A DNA stretch of 64,000 nucleotides from Polynucleobacter sp. 15G-AUS-farblos (GTDB lineage Bacteria > Pseudomonadota > Gammaproteobacteria > Burkholderiales > Burkholderiaceae). Of the stretch, positions 48,256 through 58,154 are shown in pieces (the stretch's first letter is position 1; each line of letters opens with the position of its first letter). The DNA lies in NCBI RefSeq assembly GCF_018882445.1, contig NZ_JACVOM010000003.1:1-64000 (forward strand). The letters are read 5' to 3'. The notes under the pieces are model-generated. The model did not search any database and was not told where the DNA came from. It saw only the letters and a program-made list of their open reading frames with translations. The translations under genes were made by a program, and so were the position numbers.

Positions 48256-49496
48256 GAGCGATGCCCATGTTCGTCTAACTCCCCTTCCCACTTAGAGATC
48301 ACCGCCGTAGCCAAACCATTACCCAGAACATTGGTGGCAGAACGGGCCATATCTAAGAAGTGATCGATTCCCAAGATCAGTAATACGCCCGCTTCGGGCA
48401 AATTAAATTGGGAAAGGGTTGCAGCAATGACTACCAGTGAAGCGCGTGGAACGCCAGCAATACCTTTGGAAGTAATCATTAAGACCAGCAACATCAAAAG
48501 CTGTTGCGATAAAGGCATATCAATTCCATAAACCTGTGCAATAAAGATGGCGGCAAATGAGCAATACATCATAGAGCCATCTAAGTTAAAGGAATAGCCA
48601 ACCGGCAACACAAAAGAGGCGATCTTGTTCTTGCAACCAAAGCGCTCAACCTGCTCTAGCGTCATCGGATAAGCAGCTTCAGAGCTCGCAGTAGTGAAGG
48701 CCAACAAAATCGGCTGGCGCAACATCGAAACCAAATGAAATGCGCGTCTTTTGAGTACGAGCGAGCTAAGCAAAATAATGACTACCCAGAGCATCAAAAT
48801 GGATGCGTAGAAGCTAGCCATAAACTTGCCGTAGGTAAATAAAATATCCAAACCGTTTTCTGCAATCACCGAAGATACCGCAGCAAAAACTGCTACTGGT
48901 GCGAACTTCATCACCGCGGTAGTGATCTTGAGCATGATGTGAGAGAGCATGTCTAAGTTACGAATGAACTCCTCTGCTCGCTGACCAAAACTACCTGCAG
49001 CAACCCCAAAGAAGATGGCGAAGACCACGATTTGTAAAATCTCGTTCTTACCCATCGCCTCGAAGATGCTGCTTGGGAAGATATGCTGGAAAAAATCTCG
49101 AATATTAAAGCCACCCTTAGCTAGCCCTGTACTGGCGGTCACCTCTGGGATTGGCAAGTTAACACCGACTCCTGGATCAAGCAGGTTCACCATCAATAAA
49201 CCCAGCAATAAAGACACTAGGGACATAGAGATAAACCAACTGAATGTTTTTAAGCCTACGCGGCCAATAGCAGAGGCATCTCCCATACGCGAAATACCCA
49301 CTACCAAAGTACTAAAGACTAATGGCGCAATGATCATCTTAATCAGGCGCAAAAAGATATCCGTTAATACAGAGATGTATTCGACATATTGAACCGAAAA
49401 CCCAGAAGCTGAACCGAAGTGATGAACGAGATAGCCGCTGACGATCCCCAGGATCATGGCGCCAAGAATAAAGTGGGTAAGTTTTTTAGACGACAT
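48252..49496 (-). CDS. Dicarboxylate/amino acid:cation symporter (DAACS family, GltP/DctA type)
   Basis: Secondary transporter of glutamate, aspartate or C4-dicarboxylates with H+ or Na+, 414 residues with eight or more membrane segments and re-entrant hairpins. Conserved features are the serine-rich hairpin [11 protein letters not shown], the [15 protein letters not shown] helix (NxDG motif) and the C-terminal [16 protein letters not shown]. It is 12 nt below aspA on the same strand, which suggests aspartate or fumarate/succinate as substrate. GltP and DctA cannot be told apart by eye. Confidence 0.9.
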   Translation of the reverse strand: MSSKKLTHFILGAMILGIVSGYLVHHFGSASGFSVQYVEYISVLTDIFLRLIKMIIAPLVFSTLVVGISRMGDASAIGRVGLKTFSWFISMSLVSLLLGLLMVNLLDPGVGVNLPIPEVTASTGLAKGGFNIRDFFQHIFPSSIFEAMGKNEILQIVVFAIFFGVAAGSFGQRAEEFIRNLDMLSHIMLKITTAVMKFAPVAVFAAVSSVIAENGLDILFTYGKFMASFYASILMLWVVIILLSSLVLKRRAFHLVSMLRQPILLAFTTASSEAAYPMTLEQVERFGCKNKIASFVLPVGYSFNLDGSMMYCSFAAIFIAQVYGIDMPLSQQLLMLLVLMITSKGIAGVPRASLVVIAATLSQFNLPEAGVLLILGIDHFLDMARSATNVLGNGLATAVISKWEGELDEHGHRS

Positions 49497-49508
49497 GAAT
49501 ATCCTTGA

Positions 49509-50918
49509 TTATTTTGACTGAATGCCAGGAGATGTCAGCACGGCTGGACTCAGGATCTTATCCAGTGTTTCTTTATCCATGAGGCCAAGCTCTAATACCA
49601 GATCAGCGACCGAGCAATTTTCTTGAAGGGCTCTTTTAGCAATCATGGTGGCATTCTCATATCCGAGATAGGGATTTAATGCAGTGGCAAGACCCGCAGA
49701 AGTGCGCACGCGCTCGGCCAATACTTCACGATTGGCGGTAATACCAACAACACAATGTGTTTTTAAAGTATTACAACCAGCACTGAGATGCTCAATACTC
49801 TTAAAAAGACTATGGGCAATAATCGGCTCAAAGGCGTTGAGCTGTAATTGTCCTCCCTCAGCAGCCATAGTGATAGTGACATCGTTACCAATCACTTCAA
49901 AAGCAATTTGATTCACCACTTCCGGAATTACAGGATTGACTTTGCCAGGCATGATAGAAGAACCGGCAGCCCGCGGTGGCAAGCGAATTTCATTTAAGCC
50001 TGCCTGTGGTCCACTAGATAGCAAACGGAGATCATTGCAAATTTTAGATAACTTGACTGCAATACGTTTGAGTACTCCAGATAGCTGAACAAAAGCACCA
50101 CAGTCCTGGGTTGCTTCAATCAGATTGGGAGAAATGACCACATCTACTCCAGAGATCTTTTTCAGATTCGCAATTGCTAACTTGGCATAGCCGACATCGG
50201 TATTGATCCCAGTTCCAATAGCGGTTGCGCCCAAATTAATCTCCGCTATCAATGAAATCGCCTCCTTCAGTCGATCTTCATCCTCCCGAATCATGACGGC
50301 ATAAGTGGAAAACTCTTGACCTAAAGTCATTGGAACCGCGTCTTGTAATTGCGTTCTACCAATCTTCAGAATATCTTTGAACTCCTCAGCCTTATCAGCA
50401 AAGGCTTGGCTCAAAGAAGCCATCGCCTTGAGCAAGCCAGGTATTGCTAGGCATGTAGCTAGGCGCAAAGACGTGGGGTAAACATCATTCGTACTCTGAG
50501 ACATATTGACATCATTAATGGGGTGCAATTTGGAATAATCACCTTTTGTGTAACCCAAGATTTCTAGCGCCCGATTTGCAATCACTTCATTGGCATTCAT
50601 ATTGGTAGAGGTACCTGCACCTCCTTGAATGACATCGACAACAAACTGATCATGCAGCTTGCCAGACTCAATCTCATGACACGCCTTGATGATAGCTTCG
50701 GCTTTCTTGGGGTCTAAGTGGCCTAGCTCTAAATTGGCTTTTGCGGCAGCCTCTTTGACATAGGCTAAGGACTTGATGAGGTCAGAGTATTCGCCAATCA
50801 CTTTGCCGGTGATGGGGTAGTTCTCAATCGCTCTTAAAGTATGAATTCCCCAATATGCATCCGCAGGAACTTGGGCATCCCCCAGAAGATCGTGCTCTGG
50901 GCGGGTGGAATTTGTCAT
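49509..50918 (-). CDS. aspA: Aspartate ammonia-lyase
   Basis: Deaminates L-aspartate to fumarate and ammonia. I start at the ATG at 50918 because GGAG lies six nt upstream; this gives 469 residues, the family length. The fumarase/aspartase superfamily signature is GSSIMPGKVNPVIPE, and the aspartase features GGAGTSTNMNANEVIANRALE and the NDVYPTSLRLA region are present. Probably one operon with the symporter below, linking uptake and catabolism of aspartate. Confidence 0.95.
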   Translation of the reverse strand: MTNSTRPEHDLLGDAQVPADAYWGIHTLRAIENYPITGKVIGEYSDLIKSLAYVKEAAAKANLELGHLDPKKAEAIIKACHEIESGKLHDQFVVDVIQGGAGTSTNMNANEVIANRALEILGYTKGDYSKLHPINDVNMSQSTNDVYPTSLRLATCLAIPGLLKAMASLSQAFADKAEEFKDILKIGRTQLQDAVPMTLGQEFSTYAVMIREDEDRLKEAISLIAEINLGATAIGTGINTDVGYAKLAIANLKKISGVDVVISPNLIEATQDCGAFVQLSGVLKRIAVKLSKICNDLRLLSSGPQAGLNEIRLPPRAAGSSIMPGKVNPVIPEVVNQIAFEVIGNDVTITMAAEGGQLQLNAFEPIIAHSLFKSIEHLSAGCNTLKTHCVVGITANREVLAERVRTSAGLATALNPYLGYENATMIAKRALQENCSVADLVLELGLMDKETLDKILSPAVLTSPGIQSK

Positions 50919-50987
50919 GTCATTCTCCATCAAAGATAGCTTCAATGTATCACCAAATACTTAAATCACTACTTTCAGGAAAAGAAA

Positions 50988-51005
50988 GGCCGCCCTGAGG
51001 CGGCC
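50988..51005 (-). terminator. Intrinsic terminator below the H1-like gene
   Basis: GGCCGCC / GGCGGCC with loop CTGA (50988-51005); read on the minus strand it continues CTTTCTTTTCC. It ends the transcript of the gene at 51028-51261, 22 nt after its stop. Confidence 0.8.
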
Positions 51006-51027
51006 CTTCTGGGAAACATGATTCTAC

Positions 51028-51261
51028 TTACTTACGAATATGCGCTTTACGAGCAGCATCTTGTGACATACCTGCTCCAGCACCTTCACGAGACTCTTTT
51101 TCAGCGGTAATTTCTTTGCGGCGCTCTTTACAAGAGCCTGCAATTTCTTGCAGCGCTTTGCGAGCACGTGCAGCAGAAGCTTTCACTCCCTTACCTTGAA
51201 ACTTTTCATTTTCAGCTTTATAGGTTTCGAAAGCTTCTAGTAATTTATCGTGATGAGACAT
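51028..51261 (-). CDS. Small basic protein, possibly histone H1-like (Hc1 type)
   Basis: A 77-residue Lys/Arg/Glu-rich helical protein beginning MSHHDKLLEAFETYKAENEKF. The middle KGVKASAARARKALQEIA resembles the conserved part of bacterial Hc1-like proteins that bind DNA, and proteins of this size are common in Burkholderiales. The match is by pattern and composition only. AAGGAAA before the ATG is a good ribosome-binding site and a strong terminator follows, consistent with a single highly expressed gene. It could instead bind RNA or act otherwise. Confidence 0.6.
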   Translation of the reverse strand: MSHHDKLLEAFETYKAENEKFQGKGVKASAARARKALQEIAGSCKERRKEITAEKESREGAGAGMSQDAARKAHIRK

Positions 51262-51290
51262 GTTTTCCTTTTTTAGTGGTTATTAGTACT

Positions 51291-53597
51291 TCAGATTTCT
51301 TCAGCGGGTGCTACATCTGCTTTGGGTGCCTTTCTTGGAGTGACAGGGGCATCAAACTCTAACTGCACTTTACCATCCGCATCAATATCAACTGCGACAT
51401 GACCGCCTTGCGCCAATTTACCAAATAGAAGCTCATCAGCAAGCGCCTTGCGAACCGTATCCTGAATGATTCGCTGCATTGGACGAGCACCCATGAGTGG
51501 ATCAAAGCCATGCTTGGCCAAATGAGCGCGCAAAGCTGAGCTGAAAGTTGCATCCACTTTCTTCTCATGCAATTGCTCTTCTAGCTGCATCAAGAACTTA
51601 TCAACTACACGCATGATGATTGTTTCATCCAGAGCCTTGAATGAAACAATCGCATCTAAACGATTGCGGAACTCAGGCGTGAAGAATTTCTTAATATCGG
51701 CCATTTCATCGCCAGATTCACGTGCATTGGTAAAGCCGATGGTAGATTTCTGCATCGCCTCAGCACCAGCATTCGTGGTCATGATAATGATGACATTGCG
51801 GAAGTCAGTCTTACGGCCATTGTTATCAGTTAATGTGCCGTGATCCATAACCTGTAAGAGGATATTGAAAATATCCGGATGGGCTTTTTCAATCTCATCT
51901 AACAAGAGGACGCAATGTGGCTTTTTATTGACAGCTTCCGTCAGCAAGCCACCTTGATCAAAGCCTACATAACCTGGGGGCGCACCAATCAAGCGACTGA
52001 CCGCATGACGCTCCATGTACTCGGACATATCAAAACGCAGGAGCTCGATCCCTAAAATATAGGCCAGCTGCTTAGCAACTTCAGTTTTACCCACACCTGT
52101 TGGACCCGAGAATAAGAAGGAGCCAATGGGTCGATCGACTTTACCCAAACCAGCACGGGTCATTTTGATTGCACTAGCCAAGGCCTCAATCGCAGGATCC
52201 TGACCAAAAACCACACTCTTAATATCGCGATCCAAGGTCTGTAACTTACTGCGGTCGTCCACAGTAACGGATTGGGGCGGTATGCGAGCAATCTTGGCAA
52301 CAATCTCCTCAATCTCAGGACGGCCAATCGTTTTCTTTTGCTTTGATTTAGGCAAAATACGCTGCGCAGCACCAGCCTCATCAATCACATCAATTGCTTT
52401 ATCAGGCAAGTGACGATCATTAATGTAACGAGAAGAGAGTTCTGCCGCAGCAACCAAAGCCGCTGATGCATATTTCACGCTGTGATGCTCCTCAAAGCGA
52501 GACTTGAGACCTCGCAGAATTTGCACAGTCTGATCTACTGTTGGCTCGACTACATCGACTTTCTGGAAGCGACGCGATAGCGCTGCATCTTTTTCAAAAA
52601 TGCCACGATATTCGGTAAAGGTGGTTGCACCAATACATTTGAGCTGACCATTCGATAGTGCTGGCTTTAACAAGTTACTAGCATCTAGCGTTCCACCTGA
52701 TGCAGCACCAGCACCAATGAGAGTATGAATTTCATCGATGAACAAAACGCCATGCGCATGATCTTTCAATGATTTCAGCACGCTCTTTAAGCGCTGCTCA
52801 AAGTCGCCGCGATATTTAGTGCCCGCTAAAAGAGCACCCATATCTAGTGAGTACACAGTAGCATTAGCCAAAATCTCGGGAACGTCACCCTTCACAATGC
52901 GCCATGCCAATCCTTCGGCAATCGCAGTCTTACCAACTCCAGCCTCACCTACCAAGAGGGGGTTATTCTTGCGGCGACGGCATAAAACCTGAATCACGCG
53001 CTCGACTTCGCTATCTCGCCCAATCAATGGATCAATCTTGCCCTGGCGAGCCAGTACATTCAAGTTCTGCGTATATTGATCGAGAGGACTTTCCTTACCA
53101 GAAGATGCTGACTCCTCAGTCTCTTGTGCAGCATCAGCAGGCTTGACCTGCTCCGCCTGATCTTTGCGTACACCATGGCTAATAAAGTTCACAACATCTA
53201 AACGAGTGACGCCTTGCTGCTGTAAGAAATACACTGCGTGAGAATCTTTTTCACCAAAAATAGCTACCAATACATTAGCGCCAGTGACTTCTTTCTTGCC
53301 ATTGGATGTGGATTGCACATGCATGATGGCGCGCTGAATCACACGCTGAAATCCTAAAGTAGGTTGGGTATCAACCTCATCGGTACCCGGTACCACTGGC
53401 GTGTTGTCATTGATAAAATTCTTTAGCTGTGCACGGAGCTCTGCAATATTCACCGCACAGGCCTTAAGCACTTCAACCGCAGTAGCATTGTCGAGCAAGG
53501 CTGCTAATAAATGTTCCACCGTAATAAATTCGTGACGCGAAGCTCTAGCGTCAACAAATGCCATGTGCAAACTCACTTCCAATTCCTGGGCAATCAT
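51291..53597 (-). CDS. clpA: ATP-dependent Clp protease ATP-binding subunit ClpA
   Basis: AAA+ unfoldase that feeds substrates to ClpP. From the ATG at 53597, which overlaps the clpS stop (ATGA), it has 768 residues. The N-terminal Clp repeat domain (about 1-140) that docks ClpS is followed by two ATPase domains with Walker A motifs [13 protein letters not shown] and [14 protein letters not shown]; the second has [12 protein letters not shown]. Length and linker match ClpA rather than ClpB (no long middle coiled coil) or ClpC. Confidence 0.96.
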   Translation of the reverse strand: MIAQELEVSLHMAFVDARASRHEFITVEHLLAALLDNATAVEVLKACAVNIAELRAQLKNFINDNTPVVPGTDEVDTQPTLGFQRVIQRAIMHVQSTSNGKKEVTGANVLVAIFGEKDSHAVYFLQQQGVTRLDVVNFISHGVRKDQAEQVKPADAAQETEESASSGKESPLDQYTQNLNVLARQGKIDPLIGRDSEVERVIQVLCRRRKNNPLLVGEAGVGKTAIAEGLAWRIVKGDVPEILANATVYSLDMGALLAGTKYRGDFEQRLKSVLKSLKDHAHGVLFIDEIHTLIGAGAASGGTLDASNLLKPALSNGQLKCIGATTFTEYRGIFEKDAALSRRFQKVDVVEPTVDQTVQILRGLKSRFEEHHSVKYASAALVAAAELSSRYINDRHLPDKAIDVIDEAGAAQRILPKSKQKKTIGRPEIEEIVAKIARIPPQSVTVDDRSKLQTLDRDIKSVVFGQDPAIEALASAIKMTRAGLGKVDRPIGSFLFSGPTGVGKTEVAKQLAYILGIELLRFDMSEYMERHAVSRLIGAPPGYVGFDQGGLLTEAVNKKPHCVLLLDEIEKAHPDIFNILLQVMDHGTLTDNNGRKTDFRNVIIIMTTNAGAEAMQKSTIGFTNARESGDEMADIKKFFTPEFRNRLDAIVSFKALDETIIMRVVDKFLMQLEEQLHEKKVDATFSSALRAHLAKHGFDPLMGARPMQRIIQDTVRKALADELLFGKLAQGGHVAVDIDADGKVQLEFDAPVTPRKAPKADVAPAEEI

Positions 53598-53941
53598 GCT
53601 TCCTCCATAGTGCACTGTAGTGGGTGGCCCGCTTCACGGGATAATTCGACAACTTGATGCACTTTGGTGGCAGCAACGTCACGGGTAAAGATTCCGCAAA
53701 CGCCTTTGCCAACTAAATGTACCTGCAACATAATGCGTGTAGCTGTTTCATGGTCTTTATTGAAATACTCTTGAATCACCATCACCACAAATTCCATTGG
53801 TGTGTAATCGTCATTCAATAACAATACTTTAAACATCGATGGTGCTTTGACTTTTTCTGCCTGCTTTTCGAGCAGGATAGTGTCCTCGACGTAAGGATTA
53901 ACTGGGTTACCAGTAGTGGGATTTTTAGGTGTGCGACTCAT
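53594..53941 (-). CDS. clpS: ATP-dependent Clp protease adaptor ClpS
   Basis: N-end-rule adaptor that delivers proteins with destabilising N-terminal residues to ClpA. From ATG 53941 it has 115 residues; an ATG three codons up is possible. The N-terminal extension to about residue 35 is flexible, then comes the core with [17 protein letters not shown] and the C-terminal [17 protein letters not shown], containing the Asp and Thr/Met pocket residues. No Shine-Dalgarno; TAGAAT ends 7 nt before the ATG at 53941. Coupled to clpA. Confidence 0.95.
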   Translation of the reverse strand: MSRTPKNPTTGNPVNPYVEDTILLEKQAEKVKAPSMFKVLLLNDDYTPMEFVVMVIQEYFNKDHETATRIMLQVHLVGKGVCGIFTRDVAATKVHQVVELSREAGHPLQCTMEEA

Positions 53942-54087
53942 GAGAAACATTCTAAACACAGATATCAAAACTTTTTATTACCGGGGTCTTGTTGCAAAAA
54001 CCCCGCAAAAACCCCTATTTAGTCCATATTGGGGCATTTTTCGATAAAAAAAGGGGTATTTACTAGGGGATATACACATTTAACTCC

Positions 54088-54116
54088 TTGACACCCCTAC
54101 AAAAAGGGCAAACAAT
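54088..54116 (+). promoter_or_regulatory. csp promoter candidate
   Basis: Consensus -35 TTGACA (54088-54093), 17-nt spacer, AACAAT (54111-54116) as -10. The predicted start near 54123 gives a leader of about 100 nt, consistent with the long structured leaders of cold-shock genes. The 258-nt gap between clpS and csp holds several G4/C4 runs and a CGGGGT/ACCCCG hairpin (53982-54005), but no further gene that I can see. Confidence 0.5.
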
Positions 54117-54127
54117 CGGGGTGTAGG

Positions 54128-54139
54128 CCTTAATTAAGG
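54128..54139. repeat. 12-bp palindrome near the predicted csp start point
   Basis: CCTTAATTAAGG is a perfect palindrome located 12 nt downstream of the -10 candidate, inside the predicted 5' leader. It could be a repressor site or part of the leader structure. Confidence 0.4.
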
Positions 54140-54226
54140 TTCTATTTAGGCGTGTTGTGGAGCGAGACTGATTAAAAAGTATTTACCCTCATCACGGTTG
54201 TTTTAAGTTTATGTAATGGAGTTCGC

Positions 54227-54430
54227 ATGGCGACCGGAATTGTTAAGTGGTTCAATGATGCAAAAGGTTTTGGCTTTATCAAACCTGATGATGGTGAAGA
54301 AGAGTTGTTCGCGCATTTCAGCGCAATTACTATGCCTGGGTTCAAAACCCTTAAGGAAAACCAAAAGGTAACGTTTGACATTACCCAAGGTCCTAAAGGC
54401 AAGCAAGCTACCAATATCCAAGCGGCTTAA
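54227..54430 (+). CDS. Cold-shock domain protein
   Basis: Single-domain nucleic-acid chaperone of 67 residues, CspA family. RNP1-like KGFGFI at residues 13-18 and RNP2-like LFAHFS at 27-32 with the flanking WFNDAK are intact. AFA-type variations (LFAHF for VFVHF) are common in betaproteobacterial homologues. It is preceded by a long leader and followed by a strong terminator, so it is monocistronic. Cold-inducibility is not shown by sequence alone. Confidence 0.94.
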   Translation: MATGIVKWFNDAKGFGFIKPDDGEEELFAHFSAITMPGFKTLKENQKVTFDITQGPKGKQATNIQAA

Positions 54431-54453
54431 TCGTCTCTTAGATCATTATCGAA

Positions 54454-54482
54454 AACCCAGGACTTGTTCCTGGGTTTTTTTT
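54454..54482 (+). terminator. Intrinsic terminator after csp
   Basis: AACCCAGGA / TCCTGGGTT (54454-54462 with 54468-54476), loop CTTGT, then a run of T. Confidence 0.92.
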
Positions 54483-54515
54483 CGTCCGTAATTTGCCTCA
54501 CATAAAATACCCAAC

Positions 54516-54968
54516 ATGCTCATATTCAAAAAACAACTACGCTGCTTGCTGACAATCATCTCCCTTTTTGCCCCGGGCCTTGCCTTGGCCCAAGTCAATG
54601 TCGGCTTACCCACAATTGAATTAAAAGCAGGGATGTATCGCATTCAGGCCGAATTAGCTGACAACCCAAAAGCAAGACAAGTGGGATTGATGAATCGCAC
54701 CAGCATGCCAACCAACTCAGGAATGCTCTTTGTCTTTGACCAAAAGGCAGCGCACTGCTTTTGGATGAACAATACCAAGATCCCACTATCGATCGCTTTT
54801 ATTGAAGATGATGGAAAGATTGTGAATATCGAAGAGATGCAAGCGGATACTACCAACAATCACTGCCCTAAGGCTGTAGTGCGTTATGCCCTGGAGATGA
54901 ATAAGCAATGGTTCGCAGAGCGTGTCATCGTGCCGGGCACTGTGATTACAGGGCTGCCCAAGAGGTAA
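54516..54968 (+). CDS. DUF192 family exported protein
   Basis: A 150-residue protein with an N-terminal signal peptide (hydrophobic LLTIISLFAPGLALA, cleavage predicted after Ala25), so it is likely periplasmic. The DUF192 core includes RQVGLMNRTSMPTNSGMLFVF, FWMNNTKIPLSIAFI and the C-terminal ALEMNKQWF. The family has no firmly known function. Monocistronic between two terminators. Confidence 0.9.
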   Translation: MLIFKKQLRCLLTIISLFAPGLALAQVNVGLPTIELKAGMYRIQAELADNPKARQVGLMNRTSMPTNSGMLFVFDQKAAHCFWMNNTKIPLSIAFIEDDGKIVNIEEMQADTTNNHCPKAVVRYALEMNKQWFAERVIVPGTVITGLPKR

Positions 54969-54990
54969 GTAGCAAATCTCTAGAGAATAA

Positions 54991-55016
54991 AAAACGCAGA
55001 CCGAGGTCTGCGTTTT
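54991..55016. terminator. Bidirectional terminator between DUF192 gene and ppnP
   Basis: AAAACGCAGACC / GGTCTGCGTTTT (54991-55002 with 55005-55016) with a 2-base centre, poly-A and poly-T at the ends, so it works in both directions for these convergent genes. Confidence 0.9.
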
Positions 55017-55034
55017 GCTTAATACGCATTTGCT

Positions 55035-55340
55035 TTATTCAAAGTGGCAAACATAATGCACTGGTTGTTCAGCACGAATAATGAAATAACCGCCCTTCTC
55101 TACTTCCCAACTTTGGCCAGCCTTGAACTCCTGTTCAGGTGCGCCATTAATGCTAACAAAAGCATTGCCATCTACCACTTCCATTATTTCTTTAGTGCCC
55201 AAGTCAAAACGTAAAGTACTAGGAAGCACAACGCCTACTGACTTACGAACACCATTAGGCAAGGTGACAGTGTGAGATACACACTTGCCATCAAAAAATA
55301 CATTGGCTTTTTTGCCTACTGAAACTTGATCAAATTGCAT
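55035..55340 (-). CDS. ppnP: Pyrimidine/purine nucleoside phosphorylase PpnP
   Basis: Small cupin-fold enzyme of 101 residues (formerly YaiE/DUF1255) that cleaves nucleosides with phosphate. SHTVTLPNGVRKSVGVVLP, TKEIMEVVDGNAFVSING and the C-terminal VHYVCHFE match the family at full length. GAGGAA lies 7 nt before the ATG. Single gene between a terminator and argG. Confidence 0.93.
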   Translation of the reverse strand: MQFDQVSVGKKANVFFDGKCVSHTVTLPNGVRKSVGVVLPSTLRFDLGTKEIMEVVDGNAFVSINGAPEQEFKAGQSWEVEKGGYFIIRAEQPVHYVCHFE

Positions 55341-55372
55341 CTGAATTTCCTCTAATCTGAATATGGGTTTAA

Positions 55373-56605
55373 TTATTTTTGAGCGCGCTTGCGTTTCGCA
55401 ATTTCTGCAATGCGCATACGCAAGGCATTGAGCTTGATGAAGCCACCAGCATCGGCTTGGTTATACGCACCGCCATCATCATCAAAAGTCGCGATATTTT
55501 GATCAAACAAAGTATTGGCTGAATCACGTGAGATCACAGATACGGATCCTTTGTAAAGCTTCAAACGAACCACACCATTGACCATCTGCTGGGTATGATC
55601 GATCAGGGTTTGTAAAGCAATCCGCTCTGGCGACCACCAGAGGCCGTTATAGATCAAGCTAGCGTAACGCGGCATGAGATCGTCTTTAAGGTGGGCCACT
55701 TCGCGATCAAGGGTAATACTCTCAATACCTCGGTGTGCCTTCAAGAGGATCGTACCGCCTGGGGTTTCGTAACAACCACGGCTCTTCATGCCGACAAAAC
55801 GGTTTTCCACCAAATCAAGACGGCCGATGCCATGCATTCCGCCAATACGGTTTAGTTCAGCCAATAGCTCATGTGGTTTATAGGCTTTTCCATTAATCGC
55901 AACTGGATCACCTGATTTAAATTCAATTTCAATAATTTCTGGGGCGTCAGGCGCCTTCTCAGGAGAGACAGTCCAACGCCACATTGACTCTTCAGCTTCA
56001 GCATTTGGATTTTCCAAATGACGGCCTTCGTAACTAATGTGCAATAAGTTGGCGTCCATTGAATAAGGTGATCCGCCCTGCTTATGCTTCATCTCAACAG
56101 GAATGCCATGTTTTTCAGCGTAGGCCATCAACTTTTCACGTGAAAGCAAGTCCCACTCACGCCATGGGGCGATGACTTTAATTCCTGGCTCTAATGCGTA
56201 GTAACCCAACTCAAAGCGAACCTGATCATTACCTTTACCAGTAGCGCCATGAGAAACAGCATCTGCACCTGTCAGGCGAGCAATCTCTATTTGACGCTTC
56301 GCAATCAATGGGCGGGCAATTGATGTACCTAGTAAATATTCGCCCTCATAAATCGTATTGGCACGAAACATGGGGAAAACAAAGTCTCGGACAAACTCTT
56401 CACGCAAATCATCGATAAAAATATTCTCTGGCTTGATACCAAACTGCAAGGCCTTAGCGCGGGCTGGCTCCAACTCTTCACCCTGACCCAAGTCAGCTGT
56501 AAATGTCACGATCTCACAACCATAAGTGTCTTGAAGCCACTTCAAGATCACGCTAGTGTCTAGACCACCTGAATACGCCAATACTGCTTTTTTAATATCA
56601 GACAT
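55373..56605 (-). CDS. argG: Argininosuccinate synthase
   Basis: Joins citrulline and aspartate in arginine synthesis. The 410-residue protein has the ATP-binding P-loop [11 protein letters not shown] (residues 10-20), [14 protein letters not shown] and the C-terminal [11 protein letters not shown] region. It is 61 nt below argF on the same strand; probable argF-argG unit. Confidence 0.97.
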   Translation of the reverse strand: MSDIKKAVLAYSGGLDTSVILKWLQDTYGCEIVTFTADLGQGEELEPARAKALQFGIKPENIFIDDLREEFVRDFVFPMFRANTIYEGEYLLGTSIARPLIAKRQIEIARLTGADAVSHGATGKGNDQVRFELGYYALEPGIKVIAPWREWDLLSREKLMAYAEKHGIPVEMKHKQGGSPYSMDANLLHISYEGRHLENPNAEAEESMWRWTVSPEKAPDAPEIIEIEFKSGDPVAINGKAYKPHELLAELNRIGGMHGIGRLDLVENRFVGMKSRGCYETPGGTILLKAHRGIESITLDREVAHLKDDLMPRYASLIYNGLWWSPERIALQTLIDHTQQMVNGVVRLKLYKGSVSVISRDSANTLFDQNIATFDDDGGAYNQADAGGFIKLNALRMRIAEIAKRKRAQK

Positions 56606-56666
56606 GATTTCTATTCAATCAAAAAATAATCAAAACAAATTACAAAACTAAATAAATTCTTCACTT

Positions 56667-57647
56667 TTAGTCCAGGCGCCCACAGAGCAAATACTCCATT
56701 AGCGCTTTTTGAATATGCAAACGATTTTCCGCCTCTTCCCAGACAATACTTTGAGGCCCATCAATTACACCTGCAGATACTTCTTCTCCGCGATGCGCTG
56801 GTAAGCAATGCATAAACAAGGCATCCGGCTTTGCAGCAGCCATAAGCTCCTCATCAACCATCCAATCTTGGAAGGCCTTCATGCGGGAAGCGTTTTCATC
56901 TTCATACCCCATGCTAGTCCACACATCTGTTGTGACCAAGTCAGCGCCCTTGCAAGCATCCATCGGGTCAGCACACACTGTTAAATGTTTTGCCGCTTCC
57001 TCAGTCAAACGAGAAGTGTCTAGTTGATAACCTTCTGGAGCTGAAAAACGAAACTGAAAATCTAAACACTCAGCTGCCTGAATCCAGGTGTAGGCCATAT
57101 TATTGGCATCACCCACCCAAGCTACTGTTTTCCCCTGAATAGGCCCCCTTGCTTCCACGAAAGTAAAGATATCGGCTAAGACTTGGCAAGGATGAAACTC
57201 ATTGGTTAAACCATTAATCACTGGCACACGAGAATTAGCAGCAAAGCGCTCAATGATCTCCTGCCCAAAGGTACGGATCATGATGATATCCGTCATTCTG
57301 GATATCACCTGCGCAGCATCCTCTACAGGCTCACCACGCCCTAATTGAGTATCGCGAGTATTCAGGTATACAGCGTGTCCACCAAGCTGATGGATGCCTG
57401 CTTCAAAGGATAGGCGCGTCCGTGTAGAGTGCTTCTCAAAAATCATGGCTAAGGTACGGTCATGCAAAGGATGCCAAGTTTCGTAACTTTTAAATTTTGA
57501 CTTGAGCCATGCCGCTCTTTTGAGCAAATAGTCATACTCTTCGCGCGTGAGGTCAGAAAACTGCAGGTAGTGCTTCACCTGACCAGGCACTTGAGGCTTT
57601 GCCAGAGATGTCATAGTTGAGCTTTCTACTAAAGTTTTAGCTTGCAT
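56667..57647 (-). CDS. argF: Ornithine carbamoyltransferase
   Basis: Makes citrulline from ornithine and carbamoyl phosphate. The 326-residue protein has the carbamoyl-phosphate motif EKHSTRTRLSFE, HPCQVLADIFT and the ornithine-side HCLPAHRGEE. The first 11 residues are extra relative to many homologues, and an alternative start is ATG 57614. Confidence 0.96.
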   Translation of the reverse strand: MQAKTLVESSTMTSLAKPQVPGQVKHYLQFSDLTREEYDYLLKRAAWLKSKFKSYETWHPLHDRTLAMIFEKHSTRTRLSFEAGIHQLGGHAVYLNTRDTQLGRGEPVEDAAQVISRMTDIIMIRTFGQEIIERFAANSRVPVINGLTNEFHPCQVLADIFTFVEARGPIQGKTVAWVGDANNMAYTWIQAAECLDFQFRFSAPEGYQLDTSRLTEEAAKHLTVCADPMDACKGADLVTTDVWTSMGYEDENASRMKAFQDWMVDEELMAAAKPDALFMHCLPAHRGEEVSAGVIDGPQSIVWEEAENRLHIQKALMEYLLCGRLD

Positions 57648-57766
57648 TTTTTTCTCAAAGCATTCGACTGCACGAAAATAGATCCTAAAGTCATCTTACG
57701 GCCAACTCTGGCTGTTAAGCTAGAGGGCTTAGTACCCCTTATTTCTACCACGATCTTGACGCCAAC

Positions 57767-58075
57767 TTGAACCACAAAAAGCTTTTCATTCAAGGCATTA
57801 CAACTTCCGGCAAGCCATTTCGGCCCAGCGATTGGGCGGAGCGTCTTTGCGGGGTGATGGCTACCTTTCGCCCCCCAGGAGATTCTGGAGACCCTCGCTT
57901 CACTTATTCGCCCTATGTCAGACCCGTACTGATTGCAAAAGTGAAATGCGTTGTTATTGATACCAGACTAGGTGAGCTTGATCCGAGAGCGCTGGACTTT
58001 GTCGTGAACTTTGCCAAAGACAACAGCCTACCGATCGAAGAAGCGTGCGAGTTTGAACCCAAACCCCAAACCTAG
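57767..58075 (+). CDS. DUF3579 domain-containing protein
   Basis: A 102-residue soluble protein with GKPFRPSDWAERLCGVMATF and the PYVRPVLIAKVKCVVID segment that define the DUF3579 family of betaproteobacteria. It starts at a TTG with no clear ribosome-binding site. It lies between argF (divergent) and rpsT (convergent), its usual place in Burkholderiales. Function unknown. Confidence 0.88.
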   Translation: MNHKKLFIQGITTSGKPFRPSDWAERLCGVMATFRPPGDSGDPRFTYSPYVRPVLIAKVKCVVIDTRLGELDPRALDFVVNFAKDNSLPIEEACEFEPKPQT

Positions 58076-58090
58076 CCCTAAAAACAAAAA

Positions 58091-58111
58091 CCCGCTCTGA
58101 TCAGGAGCGGG
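58091..58111 (-). terminator. Intrinsic terminator after rpsT
   Basis: CCCGCTC / GAGCGGG (58091-58097 with 58105-58111); read on the minus strand it is followed by TTTTTGTTTTT. A second inverted repeat, GGTCGAA-ACTAC-TTCGACC (58116-58134), lies between it and the rpsT stop. Confidence 0.88.
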
Positions 58112-58154
58112 CTTAGGTCGAAACTACTTCGACCAGCCTAAAACAATTACAGAA

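Noticed and set aside
58116-58134. GGTCGAA/TTCGACC inverted repeat as a second rpsT terminator
   Set aside because: No T-run on either strand; the hairpin next to it is the better terminator.
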